Below the pieces are notes generated by a model that worked only from the letters and a program-made list of their open reading frames with translations, searched no databases and was not told where the DNA came from. Of a stretch of DNA of 9,883 nucleotides, positions 1 to 6,904 are shown in pieces. The stretch's first letter is position 1. Every line of letters starts with the position of its first letter. The translations under genes were made by a program, and so were the position numbers. The DNA comes from an uncultured Eubacteriales bacterium. GTDB taxonomy: Bacteria > Bacillota_A > Clostridia > Oscillospirales > CAG-272. Where the stretch lies: contig USTB01000022.1 of assembly GCA_900557635.1 (NCBI GenBank), forward strand, positions 1 to 9,883, in the 5' to 3' direction.

Positions 1-1
1 G

Positions 2-1489
2 GCCACGCTGGAGATCCTGAAGGGTCTGCGCGACAAGTACGAGGCGCACCATAAGGTCAAGATCACGGACGAAGCCATCCGTGCGGCAGTCAAGCTCTCC
101 GTGCGCTATATCTCGGACCGTTTCCTGCCCGACAAAGCCATTGACCTGGTAGACGAGGCGGCTTCGAGAAAGCGGATTCACTCCTTCACCTCTCCCGACA
201 CCGTAAAGACCGCCGAGGCGGAATGCAAGCGGATCGGCGCAGAGAAGGAAGCCGCCATCCGCGCACAGGAATTCGAGCGTGCCGCCGCCCTGCGCGATCA
301 GGAAAAGACCGCGCGTGAGGCACTGGAGCGCGCCAAGAACGAATGGGAGCTGCATCGCGGCAAGGAGCAGATCTCCATCGGCGAGCAGGACATCGCGGAG
401 ATCGTGACCGCGTGGACGGGCATCCCCGTGAACAAGCTGGCGGAGGAGGAGAGTGAAAAGCTCCTGCATCTGGACGAGGTTCTGCGGAGCCGCGTCATCG
501 GGCAGGAGGAAGCGGTTTCCGCCGTCGCCCGTGCCATCCGCCGCGGACGCGCAGGCTTGAAGGATCCGAAGCGTCCCATGGGCTCCTTTATCTTCCTCGG
601 ACCTACGGGCGTAGGTAAAACCGAGCTTTCCAAGGCGCTTGCAAACGCCCTGTTCGGCGACGATAACGCCATGATCCGTGTAGACATGTCCGAGTATATG
701 GAGAAGCACAGCGTGTCCAAGCTCATCGGTTCGCCTCCCGGCTACGTGGGCTTTGAAGAGGGCGGTCAGCTGACCGAAAAGATCAGACGCCATCCGTACT
801 CCGTGGTGCTCTTCGATGAGATCGAAAAGGCGCATCCCGACGTGTTCAATATCCTTCTGCAGATTCTGGAGGACGGTATCCTCACCGACTCTCAGGGTCG
901 CCGCGTGGACTTTAAGAACACGGTCATCATCATGACCTCCAACGTCGGTGCGGCAAACATCCTGTCGGGCGGCAGCGGCTCCATGGGCTTCTCCATCGGC
1001 ACCGAGGAGGAAAAGGAAACGGGCAGAGAGGAACAGTTGCGCACCCGCGTGATGAACAGCCTCAAGGAGACCTTCCGTCCCGAATTTCTGAACCGTGTGG
1101 ACGAGATCATCGTGTTCCATAAGCTGACCGCGGAAAACATCCATGCCATCGCCGAGCTGATGCTCAACGAGGTGCGCGGCAGGATCGCCGCCCTCGGTAT
1201 TGATATTACCTTCGACCCGAAGGTGATCGATCTGGTGGCAAAGGAGGGCGTGGACGAGGTGTACGGCGCGCGTCCCCTGCGTCGGGAGATCCAGCGCAGG
1301 ATCGAGGACAGCTTCTCCACCGAGCTTCTGGAGCATACCTTCTCGGCAGGCGATCATGTCGAGGCGGTTCTGAACGATGCCGGACAGATCGTGTACCGTA
1401 AGGTCGATGCCGCGTCGGACGCTTCCCCTCACACCGAGACAGCCGACGCACCGCAGACCGATGCCGGCACGGACGGCAAAGCCGAATAA
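2..1489 (+). CDS. clpC: ATP-dependent Clp protease ATP-binding subunit ClpC (3' part, 5' end outside window)
   Basis: Hsp100/AAA+ unfoldase that feeds substrates to the ClpP peptidase in the cytoplasm. The frame is open from base 2, so the N-terminal domain and most of the first AAA module lie upstream of the window. Visible in order: the end of AAA-1 (FLPDKAIDLVDEA, about bases 122-160); a middle domain with a UVR-type motif (QEFERAAALRDQE, about 269-307) that marks ClpC rather than ClpA or ClpB; and the complete AAA-2 module with Walker A GPTGVGKT (599-622), Walker B VVLFDEIEKAH (803-835), an arginine-rich NRVDEIIVF segment and the sensor-2 GARPLRR near 1265. A hydrophobic MGF tripeptide at 983-991 sits where ClpC carries its ClpP-docking loop, which supports a protease partner role and argues against ClpB. 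The last ~28 residues form an Ala/Asp/Thr-rich acidic tail of unknown role. A terminator follows at once. Confident, apart from the missing 5' end. Confidence 0.94.
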   Translation, partial: ATLEILKGLRDKYEAHHKVKITDEAIRAAVKLSVRYISDRFLPDKAIDLVDEAASRKRIHSFTSPDTVKTAEAECKRIGAEKEAAIRAQEFERAAALRDQEKTAREALERAKNEWELHRGKEQISIGEQDIAEIVTAWTGIPVNKLAEEESEKLLHLDEVLRSRVIGQEEAVSAVARAIRRGRAGLKDPKRPMGSFIFLGPTGVGKTELSKALANALFGDDNAMIRVDMSEYMEKHSVSKLIGSPPGYVGFEEGGQLTEKIRRHPYSVVLFDEIEKAHPDVFNILLQILEDGILTDSQGRRVDFKNTVIIMTSNVGAANILSGGSGSMGFSIGTEEEKETGREEQLRTRVMNSLKETFRPEFLNRVDEIIVFHKLTAENIHAIAELMLNEVRGRIAALGIDITFDPKVIDLVAKEGVDEVYGARPLRREIQRRIEDSFSTELLEHTFSAGDHVEAVLNDAGQIVYRKVDAASDASPHTETADAPQTDAGTDGKAE

Positions 1490-1499
1490 TACGCACACA

Positions 1500-1539
1500 G
1501 ATCCGGACAGCCCCGCACGGGGATGTCCGGATCTTTTTT
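1500..1539 (+). terminator. Intrinsic terminator of clpC
   Basis: A 10-bp perfect arm (1500-1509 GATCCGGACA with 1524-1533 TGTCCGGATC), one G/A mismatch, then a further 5-bp GC stem (1511-1515/1518-1522) closing a very short loop, followed by six T (1534-1539). It starts 11 nt after the clpC stop codon. This is a textbook Rho-independent terminator and separates clpC from the pgsA unit. Confidence 0.95.
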
Positions 1540-1612
1540 GTTACTGCGATCCCGCGTTCCTGCGCTTTGTCGAAAACGGCGGGCGAATCTCGCAACAATT
1601 CACGGTCAGGGC

Positions 1613-1641
1613 TTGACTTGGACACAAAAACATATTATAAT
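1613..1641 (+). promoter_or_regulatory. Sigma-A type promoter for pgsA
   Basis: A -35 box TTGACT (1613-1618, one base off TTGACA) and a perfect -10 box TATAAT (1636-1641) are separated by exactly 17 bp. Transcription should start around 1648-1650, giving a leader of about 45 nt before the pgsA ATG at 1693. The segment 1540-1612 between the terminator and this promoter shows no gene or other recognisable element. This is the only clear consensus promoter I see in the window. Confidence 0.88.
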
Positions 1642-1692
1642 GTAGTGTGAGTATGTGTCCCTGTACGGACCTTCGGAAAGGACCCCCGAAAC

Positions 1693-2271
1693 ATGAATCT
1701 TCCCAATAAACTGACTGTAATCCGTTTTTTCATGATCCCGCTGTGCATGGCGTGCATCCTGTTCCCCATCGGAGAGGCCGATATCCTATGGAGGCTTCTG
1801 GCAGCCGCCGTATTCGGCATCGCCTCCCTGACCGACTACATCGACGGTCACATCGCACGGAAATACGGTCTGATCACCGATCTCGGAAAATTTCTCGACC
1901 CGCTTGCCGACAAGCTTTTGGTATTCGGCGTTTTCATCGCCCTGACCGTGAAGTATCAGAGCGATCCCGTGTTCAGCGTGGTTTTCGTGTGGGTCATTTT
2001 CATCGTGATCCTGCGTGAATTCACGGTTACATCCCTGCGCATGATCTGTGCGCAGAAGGCAGGCGCCGTGCTGGCGGCACGTTGGCTCGGCAAGTGCAAA
2101 ACGGTGTCCCAGATGGTCTGCATTTTCATATTGCTCCTGGAGGATCTGTTCCCCTTCGGGTCTTATCACATTCTGAGCTATGTGTCCCTTGCCGTTGTGG
2201 TGGTTCTCACCGTGTGGTCGGGGCTGGACTATCTGCATCTGTATCTGCCCCTTTTGGATCGGGAAGCGTGA
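1693..2271 (+). CDS. pgsA: CDP-diacylglycerol--glycerol-3-phosphate 3-phosphatidyltransferase (PGP synthase)
   Basis: Integral membrane enzyme that transfers the phosphatidyl group of CDP-diacylglycerol to glycerol-3-phosphate, the committed step to phosphatidylglycerol and cardiolipin. The 192-residue length is normal for the family. The CDP-alcohol phosphotransferase signature is complete: D48, D51-G52, A55-R56, then eight residues to G65, D69 and D73, which supply the metal-binding and catalytic aspartates. The N-terminal NLPNKLTVIRF is also typical of PgsA. Hydrophobic segments at about 10-30, 33-50, 75-105 and 135-185 fit the multi-pass fold. The ATG is preceded by AAAGGA (1677-1682) at 10 nt. 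It is the first gene of its unit, directly behind the consensus promoter, and its stop codon lies only 8 nt before the ATG of the next gene. The signature makes PgsA the best choice; other CDP-alcohol transferases such as PssA or cardiolipin synthase are less likely. Confidence 0.93.
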   Translation: MNLPNKLTVIRFFMIPLCMACILFPIGEADILWRLLAAAVFGIASLTDYIDGHIARKYGLITDLGKFLDPLADKLLVFGVFIALTVKYQSDPVFSVVFVWVIFIVILREFTVTSLRMICAQKAGAVLAARWLGKCKTVSQMVCIFILLLEDLFPFGSYHILSYVSLAVVVVLTVWSGLDYLHLYLPLLDREA

Positions 2272-2273
2272 GG
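2270..2273 (+). promoter_or_regulatory. Ribosome binding site deciding the foldase start
   Basis: GAGG lies 6 nt before the ATG at 2280 and overlaps the pgsA stop codon (TGA 2269-2271). It favours ATG 2280 over the in-frame GTG at 2268, which has only a GGGA 3 nt upstream, too close to serve. The placement suggests translational coupling with pgsA. Confidence 0.55.
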
Positions 2274-2279
2274 CGTCGT

Positions 2280-3209
2280 ATGCTTTGGAAACGTGTTTTT
2301 GCAGTTCTTTTGATGCTTGTCGCCGCCGCAGGGCTTTCCGCCTGTCGCGATGCGGGGCAGAAGGTGGTGCTTTCGGTGGGCGGGTATCCGGTCACGGTGG
2401 AGGAGTACACCTATTTTTACTGTAACTATCGGGATCGTCTGGTCAGCGATGACGTGACTGATGAGATAATCCGCGATAACGTCCTTTCGGCGCTCCGGCA
2501 GAAATACGCCGCGCAAAAGCTGGCGGACGATCGGGGCATCACCCTGATCGACGAGGAAAAGAAGCAGGCAGACTCCCAATACGATGCCTATGCGGAATCG
2601 GTGGGAGGAAAGGACGCCCTGTCCGAACGGCTCACCGAAAACCATTTTACCGAACGGTATTTCCGTCAGACCTTGGAGGATGTCCTGCTTCAGGACAAGC
2701 TGTACGATGTCATGACCTCGGATTATGAGGGCGATATTCAGGCAGACGACGCAACGGTGATCGCCGACGTGCATGAGAATTTTTACCGCATCAAGCAGAT
2801 CATGATTCTGCACGAAGACGGCGATTCTCTGGTGGACAATTACAGGCTCGCAGAGAAACTGCTCGAACGCATCCGCGCGGGCGAGGACTTCGACACAATG
2901 GTAGTGAAATATAACGAGGACACCGCCATGGATACCGTCAACGGCTACTACTTTACGTCGGGGCAGATCCTGTCACAGGTCGAGAACGCCGCAAAGGAGC
3001 TTGCAATAGGCGAGATCAGCGACGTGATCAAGTCCGACGTGGGATATCATATCGTGTGTCGGCTTCCGCTGGAGGACGAGTATATTTCCTCACATCTTGA
3101 GGATCTGCGCCGCGCCTATCGCGCACGGGTATATCATGAGCGCATTCAGGCAACTGCCGACAGTTTTGAGATCAAATATTATGACCGTTACGCCGAGATG
3201 ACCTTCTGA
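2280..3209 (+). CDS. Lipoprotein foldase, parvulin-type peptidyl-prolyl isomerase (PrsA/SurA-like)
   Basis: Predicted membrane-anchored, extracytoplasmic folding factor of 309 residues. Residues 1-21 form a lipoprotein signal peptide: Lys/Arg at 4-5, a hydrophobic core and a lipobox LSAC with the lipidated Cys at 22. Residues ~30-150 resemble the SurA/PrsA N-terminal chaperone region (VGGYPVTVEEY). Residues ~168-262 match the PpiC/parvulin domain: RAGEDFDTMVVKYNEDT, then NGYYFTSGQI, then LAIGEISDVIKSDVGYHIV. The usual GG of the parvulin core reads NG here and the domain starts IKQIMILHE rather than with the canonical histidine-led strand, so isomerase activity is plausible but not proven by sequence. 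A basic coiled C-terminal helix follows (~270-295). Reading could extend upstream inside pgsA, but the signal peptide and GAGG fix the start at 2280. PrsA orthology is not certain, so no symbol is given. Confidence 0.82.
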   Translation: MLWKRVFAVLLMLVAAAGLSACRDAGQKVVLSVGGYPVTVEEYTYFYCNYRDRLVSDDVTDEIIRDNVLSALRQKYAAQKLADDRGITLIDEEKKQADSQYDAYAESVGGKDALSERLTENHFTERYFRQTLEDVLLQDKLYDVMTSDYEGDIQADDATVIADVHENFYRIKQIMILHEDGDSLVDNYRLAEKLLERIRAGEDFDTMVVKYNEDTAMDTVNGYYFTSGQILSQVENAAKELAIGEISDVIKSDVGYHIVCRLPLEDEYISSHLEDLRRAYRARVYHERIQATADSFEIKYYDRYAEMTF

Positions 3210-3287
3210 GCTTTTTCGGGTCGGACGGAGAAACGGGAAATTTCCGATATCCGCATATTCGTAGCAAAGCCGCACAGCGGCAAACAT

Positions 3288-3292
3288 GGAGA
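3288..3292 (+). promoter_or_regulatory. Ribosome binding site deciding the galU start
   Basis: GGAGA sits 5 nt before ATG 3298. An in-frame ATG at 3286 overlaps this site and has no comparable purine stretch upstream, so translation most likely begins at 3298 with MKKITKAVIPAAG, the usual GalU N-terminus. Confidence 0.6.
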
Positions 3293-3297
3293 CAGTC

Positions 3298-4179
3298 ATG
3301 AAAAAAATTACAAAAGCAGTGATCCCCGCGGCGGGTCTGGGTACGCGCATGCTTCCCATTGCCCGCGCCGTTCCCAAGGAGATGCTTCCCATTGTGGACC
3401 GTCCTGCTATTTCCTATTTGGTGCAGGAGGCGGTGGAGAGCGGCATCACCGACATTCTCATCATCACGAACCGCGGCAAGGGCGCTATTGAGGACTACTT
3501 CGATTATTCGGTGGAATACGAAGAGCATCTGCGCGCATCGGGTAAGGATGCCGTCATTCCCTCCCTGCGCCGCGCGGCGGACTGCGCCAACATCACCTTC
3601 ATCCGCCAAAAAGAGGCACGCGGCTTAGGACACGCCATTCAATGTGCACGCGCATTTACCGGAGACGAGCCGTTTTTGGTGCTGTACGGCGACGACGTGA
3701 TCTTTCACGAGCATAAGCCCGTATGCCGTCAGCTCATGGACGCCTTTGCGGAATTCGGCAAGACCACGGTGGGCGTGAAGGAGGTCTCGCAGGAGCAGGT
3801 GCTCAAATACTGCTCGCTCGATGCCAAGCGCATCCGCGACAACCTCTACGACGTGCGCGACATGATCGAAAAGCCCCGTCCGGAGCAGGTCATTACACGC
3901 CTGTCCATTCTCGGACGCGTGCTCCTGACCCCTGACATCTATCCCTGTCTGGCATGTCTCAAGCCCGGCGCGGGCGGCGAGTTGCAATTGACCGATGCCA
4001 TGCGCGACATGGCGCGCCGCGAGGGTGCGATCGCCGTAGATTTTGACGGCATGAGATACGACATGGGCTCCAAGCTCGGCTTTTTGCAGGCAAACGTGGA
4101 GCGCGCCGTGCGCGATCCCGAACTGGGAGAGGCGTTCCGCCGTTATCTGCGGGACTTTGTCGGCTCCATGCAGGATTGA
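3298..4179 (+). CDS. galU: UTP--glucose-1-phosphate uridylyltransferase
   Basis: Cytoplasmic nucleotidyltransferase making UDP-glucose from UTP and glucose-1-phosphate, the sugar donor for glycolipids, teichoic acids and exopolysaccharide. At 293 residues it has the normal bacterial GalU length. Visible motifs: the nucleotide-binding loop PAAGLGTR (10-17), PKEMLP (26-31), the IIITNRGKGAIEDYFD-like segment (about 54-69), KEARGLGHAI (105-114), the metal-binding LYGDD (129-133), the EKP sugar-binding triplet (191-193), ELQLTDAM (228-235) and GMRYDMGSKLGFLQAN (251-266). The usual TKAxPKEM reads ARAVPKEM, a small deviation next to the active loop. It lies 88 nt after the foldase gene with no terminator between them, so it may share the pgsA transcript. 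UDP-glucose supply and membrane phospholipid synthesis are both envelope functions. A nucleotidyltransferase for another sugar cannot be wholly excluded, but the motif set fits GalU best. Confidence 0.92.
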   Translation: MKKITKAVIPAAGLGTRMLPIARAVPKEMLPIVDRPAISYLVQEAVESGITDILIITNRGKGAIEDYFDYSVEYEEHLRASGKDAVIPSLRRAADCANITFIRQKEARGLGHAIQCARAFTGDEPFLVLYGDDVIFHEHKPVCRQLMDAFAEFGKTTVGVKEVSQEQVLKYCSLDAKRIRDNLYDVRDMIEKPRPEQVITRLSILGRVLLTPDIYPCLACLKPGAGGELQLTDAMRDMARREGAIAVDFDGMRYDMGSKLGFLQANVERAVRDPELGEAFRRYLRDFVGSMQD

Positions 4180-4224
4180 GACAGTCAAAAACCGAAAAGC
4201 ATACCGCCAAATCGTCATTCACAC

Positions 4225-4230
4225 GGAGGA
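4225..4230 (+). promoter_or_regulatory. Ribosome binding site deciding the deaminase start
   Basis: GGAGGA ends 8 nt before ATG 4239. The same frame is open further upstream to a TTG at 4176 that overlaps the galU stop, but those extra residues are basic and unlike the family, so ATG 4239 is the start. Confidence 0.75.
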
Positions 4231-4238
4231 AAAAGCCT

Positions 4239-4727
4239 ATGGAACGGGTATCCAAAGAGAATTATTATCTGAACATCGCGCAGACCGTGGCGGATCGCGG
4301 CACATGTCTGCGTCGGCACTTCGGCGCCATCATCGTGAAGAACGACGTCATCGTGTCCACGGGATATAACGGCGCGCCGCGCGGACGGCAGAACTGCTGT
4401 GATGTGGGTGTCTGTCTGCGGGAAAAGCTGAAGATCCCGCACGGGGAACGGTATGAGCTGTGCCGCTCGGTGCACGCCGAGGCGAACGCCATCATCGCCG
4501 CCTCGCGCGAACAGATGCTGGATTCCACGCTGTATCTTGCCTGTGTGGATCCGCACACAAAGCAGGTGCTCGGCGGGACCACCTCATGCAGTATGTGCCG
4601 CCGCATGATCATCAACGCCGGCATTTCCCGCGTCGTCATTCGGGAAAGCGACACCGAATTCAGCGTGGTTCCCGTGCGCGATTGGATCTTGAACGACGAT
4701 AGCATGGGCGAAAAATACGAGGACTGA
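4239..4727 (+). CDS. Deoxycytidylate (dCMP) deaminase, ComEB-like
   Basis: Zinc-dependent cytidine/deoxycytidylate deaminase family, expected to convert dCMP to dUMP and so feed thymidylate synthesis. 162 residues, normal for the family. Zinc and catalytic residues are in place: H79-A80-E81 (His ligand and the proton-shuttling Glu) and C117-x2-C120. The family's TGYNGAPRG segment is at 41-49, followed by a Cys-rich stretch (C53, C54, C59, C75) like the second-zinc region of dCMP deaminases. The zinc motif reads TSCSMC where many members have PCxxC; both cysteines are kept, so activity is probably retained. It lies 59 nt after galU and 16 nt before the phosphatase, with no terminator on either side, consistent with a continuous transcript. 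In Bacillus the homologue ComEB sits in the competence operon; here no competence gene is nearby, so no competence role is implied. Confidence 0.87.
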   Translation: MERVSKENYYLNIAQTVADRGTCLRRHFGAIIVKNDVIVSTGYNGAPRGRQNCCDVGVCLREKLKIPHGERYELCRSVHAEANAIIAASREQMLDSTLYLACVDPHTKQVLGGTTSCSMCRRMIINAGISRVVIRESDTEFSVVPVRDWILNDDSMGEKYED

Positions 4728-4730
4728 AAC

Positions 4731-4735
4731 AGGAG
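4731..4735 (+). promoter_or_regulatory. Ribosome binding site supporting a TTG start
   Basis: AGGAG is 8 nt before TTG 4744. No ATG or GTG occurs in frame before the catalytic motif (the first GTG is inside it), so the TTG with this strong site is the only sensible start of the phosphatase gene. Confidence 0.8.
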
Positions 4736-4743
4736 CGATTACA

Positions 4744-5274
4744 TTGGCACCAACCGAACTGAACGAAAAGATCGAATGTGAGGGCATCACGCCCGAGGCG
4801 GCAGAGCCAAAGACATCGGAGGCGGGCGGCACGCCGGAGAAAAAGGCACCGTACACCGTCTGCTTTGTGTGTACGGGAAACACCTGCCGCAGTCCGATGG
4901 CACAGGCGGTGCTGCGCGCACACCGCCCCGATCTGCGCGTGCTGTCCGCAGGGATCGCCACGCGCGGCGGCAAGCCCATCGCACAAAATGCGGCGACCGC
5001 CCTGCACCGTGCGGGCATCGAGAATACGCCCGCAAATCCCTACGAATCCCACCTTTCCGCACCGCTCGACCCCATTACCGTCCTGCAATGCGATAAGATC
5101 ATCGGGCTGACGGGAGATCATGCCATGGCAGTGCTCATGGCGTATCCCGAGGCGGCATCCAAGATCGCGGTGTTCCCGCATGACATCGCCGACCCGTTCG
5201 GCGGCGACGAGGAGACCTATGCCGCATGTCTGCGGGAGATCGAGGCGGGACTGCGGGAAATGTTCCCATGGTGA
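4744..5274 (+). CDS. Low-molecular-weight phosphatase, probable protein-arginine phosphatase (YwlE-like)
   Basis: Cytoplasmic LMW protein tyrosine phosphatase fold, 176 residues from a TTG start. The CX5R loop is FVCTGNTCRSPMA (41-53): nucleophile C43 and phosphate-binding R49, followed by S50. The general-acid loop is D150-PFGG. In YwlE of Bacillus subtilis the motif is also CTGNTCRS, and its Thr11 selects phosphoarginine over phosphotyrosine; T47 here occupies that position, where tyrosine phosphatases usually carry Ile. This makes protein-arginine dephosphorylation the likely activity, by homology. An unusual feature is the ~36-residue N-terminal extension before the first beta strand: acidic, Glu/Pro/Ala-rich and probably disordered, absent from YwlE. 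The gene overlaps rimI by 7 nt, so the two are probably translationally coupled. Plain tyrosine phosphatase activity is the main alternative. Confidence 0.85.
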   Translation: MAPTELNEKIECEGITPEAAEPKTSEAGGTPEKKAPYTVCFVCTGNTCRSPMAQAVLRAHRPDLRVLSAGIATRGGKPIAQNAATALHRAGIENTPANPYESHLSAPLDPITVLQCDKIIGLTGDHAMAVLMAYPEAASKIAVFPHDIADPFGGDEETYAACLREIEAGLREMFPW

Positions 5275-5702
5275 TCCGACGCGCCGAGATGCGCGATCTG
5301 GACGGGCTTTGCGATGTGGAAAACGCATGCTTTTCCCAGCCGTGGTCCCGTGCCTCCATGGAAAGCACACTGACCGGAGACGGACGGTGTGTTTTGCTTG
5401 CAGAGAAAGCGGGACGCACGGTGGGCTATGCGTCCTATTGGCGGGTCTTGGAAGAGGCGGATGTGCTGAGCGTTGCGGTTCTGCCCGAATTCCGCCGTCG
5501 GGGGATCGGCTCGGCGCTCATGGGCGCACTGCTTTCGCAGGCAAAGTCGGAATCCGTCGAAATAATGCACTTAGAGGTGCGGCAAAGCAATGTCACGGCG
5601 CAGTCCCTGTATGAAAGGTGCGGGTTTGCGGCGGACGGGCTTCGTCCGCGCTATTATTCCCGTCCCGTCGAGGACGCCGTCCTCATGTCCTGCCGTCTGT
5701 AG
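5268..5702 (+). CDS. rimI: Ribosomal-protein-alanine N-acetyltransferase RimI (GNAT)
   Basis: GNAT-fold acetyltransferase of 144 residues, the usual RimI length, expected to acetylate the N-terminus of a protein such as ribosomal S18. Acetyl-CoA motif A is RRRGIG (76-81). The VRQSNVTAQSLYERCGF block (104-120) is characteristic of RimI. E103 and Y115 fall at the same numbers as the catalytic Glu and Tyr described for the Salmonella enzyme. The C-terminal RPRYYSRPVEDAVLM is also family-typical. ATG 5268 overlaps the phosphatase stop (TGA 5272-5274) and has GGGA 9 nt upstream; GTG 5271 is an alternative two-codon-equivalent start. The neighbour tsaD is a classic RimI partner, but the tsaE and tsaB genes that often precede rimI are not in this window. 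Confidence 0.9.
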   Translation: MVIRRAEMRDLDGLCDVENACFSQPWSRASMESTLTGDGRCVLLAEKAGRTVGYASYWRVLEEADVLSVAVLPEFRRRGIGSALMGALLSQAKSESVEIMHLEVRQSNVTAQSLYERCGFAADGLRPRYYSRPVEDAVLMSCRL

Positions 5703-5726
5703 GGCATTTTTTCCGTTCGCAGTCCT

Positions 5727-5762
5727 GTCGGATCTGCACCGACGGTCGGAGTTGTCCGACCG
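5727..5762 (+). promoter_or_regulatory. Tandem hairpins in the rimI-tsaD leader
   Basis: A perfect 8-bp stem CGGTCGGA/TCCGACCG (5743-5750/5755-5762) with a 4-nt loop lies 30 nt before the tsaD ATG. A smaller GTCGG/CCGAC stem (5727-5731/5739-5743) precedes it. The GTCGGA at 5727-5732 could also pair with TCCGAC at 5755-5760, so the two arrangements exclude each other. There is no T-tract, so it is not an intrinsic terminator. It may be an RNA processing or stabilising element; function unknown. Confidence 0.35.
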
Positions 5763-5792
5763 ATCCTATGTATATGAGTTGAAGGCTGATTT

Positions 5793-6809
5793 ATGTTAAT
5801 TCTGGGTATCGAAAGCTCCTGCGACGAAACCTCCGCCGCCGTTGTGGAAATGTCGCCGTCCGTGCGGCGTATCCTCTCAAACCGCATCGCGTCCTCCATG
5901 GAGACCCACCGTCTGTTCGGCGGCGTGGTGCCCGAGATCGCATCGCGCGCACACGCCGAGGCGATTTCCGGACTGACCTACGACGCGCTGTCCGAGGCAG
6001 GCGTGACCATGGAGCAGATCGATGCCGTGGGCGTTACGGCGTTCCCCGGGCTGATCGGCGCACTGATGGTGGGCGTTAATTTTGCAAAAGCTCTTGCCTA
6101 TGCCAACGCCAAGCCCCTTGTCCCCGTCAACCATGTGTACGGACATGTGGCGGCGGCGTATCTGGCGCACCCGACCTTAGAGCCACCCTTTTTGGCGCTC
6201 ATCGTGTCGGGCGGGCATACCTCGCTGACCTATTTTACCTCATACACGCAGGCGACCGTCCTCGGCAGAACGCGGGACGATGCAGCGGGCGAGGCATTCG
6301 ATAAAGTGGGCAGAGTGCTGGGCGTACCGTACCCGGGCGGTGCGGAAATGGATCGGCTTGCCATGTCGGGAGATCCTTCGTTTCTGTCCCTGCCGTCGGC
6401 GGCACTGCGGGAGGATGCGGCGCATCCGTCTCTTGACTTTTCCTTTTCCGGACTGAAAACGGCAGTTATCAACGAGCTGAACACGGCGAATATGAAGGGT
6501 CTGACCTATGCCAAGGAGGATATCGCCGCCTCCTTTACCGCCGCCGTGGTGGGTGCGCTTGTGCATCAGCTTGAGGCGGCAGTGGATCGGACGGACAGCC
6601 GTCGGATCGTGCTTGCGGGCGGCGTTGCGGCAAATTCCCATTTGCGGAGCGCCGTGGAACGTCTTGCCGCGCGGCGGAATTTACAGCTTTTCCTGCCTCC
6701 CCGCGCACTGTGCGGCGATAACGCCGCCATGATCGGCGCGCAGGCATATTACGAATATCTTGCGGGCGTGCGCGCAGGAACCGATCTGACCGCGCGCGCA
6801 ACCGTGTAA
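5793..6809 (+). CDS. tsaD: tRNA N6-adenosine threonylcarbamoyltransferase TsaD
   Basis: Kae1/Qri7/YgjD family enzyme that transfers the threonylcarbamoyl group to A37 of ANN-decoding tRNAs (t6A), normally acting with TsaB and TsaE. 338 residues, full length. N-terminal GIESSCDETSAAVV (5-18) is the family hallmark. The metal site is H114-x3-H118 (NHVYGH) with D309 (CGDNAAM). Also seen: the ASKH-fold motifs LIVSGGHTSL (136-145), DDAAGEAFDKVGRVLG (162-177), YPGGAEMD (180-187), FSFSGLKTAV (216-225) and VLAGGVAANSHLR (273-285). The ATG has GAAGG (5781-5785) 7 nt upstream. It lies 90 nt after rimI, with hairpins between. No clear terminator follows; the next 283 nt hold the DnaA-box cluster. TsaB, TsaE and TsaC are not encoded in the window. 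In Bacillus the gene is also called gcp. Confidence 0.96.
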   Translation: MLILGIESSCDETSAAVVEMSPSVRRILSNRIASSMETHRLFGGVVPEIASRAHAEAISGLTYDALSEAGVTMEQIDAVGVTAFPGLIGALMVGVNFAKALAYANAKPLVPVNHVYGHVAAAYLAHPTLEPPFLALIVSGGHTSLTYFTSYTQATVLGRTRDDAAGEAFDKVGRVLGVPYPGGAEMDRLAMSGDPSFLSLPSAALREDAAHPSLDFSFSGLKTAVINELNTANMKGLTYAKEDIAASFTAAVVGALVHQLEAAVDRTDSRRIVLAGGVAANSHLRSAVERLAARRNLQLFLPPRALCGDNAAMIGAQAYYEYLAGVRAGTDLTARATV

Positions 6810-6904
6810 ATGGGAGAAACACCGTCGTCATCGCACCGCTGACGCGTGACCGTGCGCGATCCTTTCGATGCGGCGGGCACGATGCGAACGGCTTTTTTCC
6901 GAGG

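Noticed and set aside
298..1625. Long minus-strand open frames opposite clpC
   Set aside because: They lack family similarity and ribosome sites and mirror the codon structure of clpC, as expected of shadows in GC-rich coding DNA. The same applies to minus-strand frames opposite galU, the deaminase, the phosphatase and the helicase loader.
2082..2279. Upstream extension of the foldase frame inside pgsA, or the GTG start at 2268
   Set aside because: The extension would bury the lipoprotein signal peptide. The GTG overlaps the pgsA stop but lacks a properly spaced ribosome site.
3236..3245. Palindrome GGAAATTTCC between the foldase gene and galU
   Set aside because: Only 10 bp with no loop, no T-tract and no match to an operator I recognise; may be chance.
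6841..6898. Terminator after tsaD, suggested by six T at 6893-6898
   Set aside because: Only weak, widely spaced 5-bp pairings precede the T run (for example CGTGC 6851-6855 with GCACG 6877-6881), and no compact stem abuts it.
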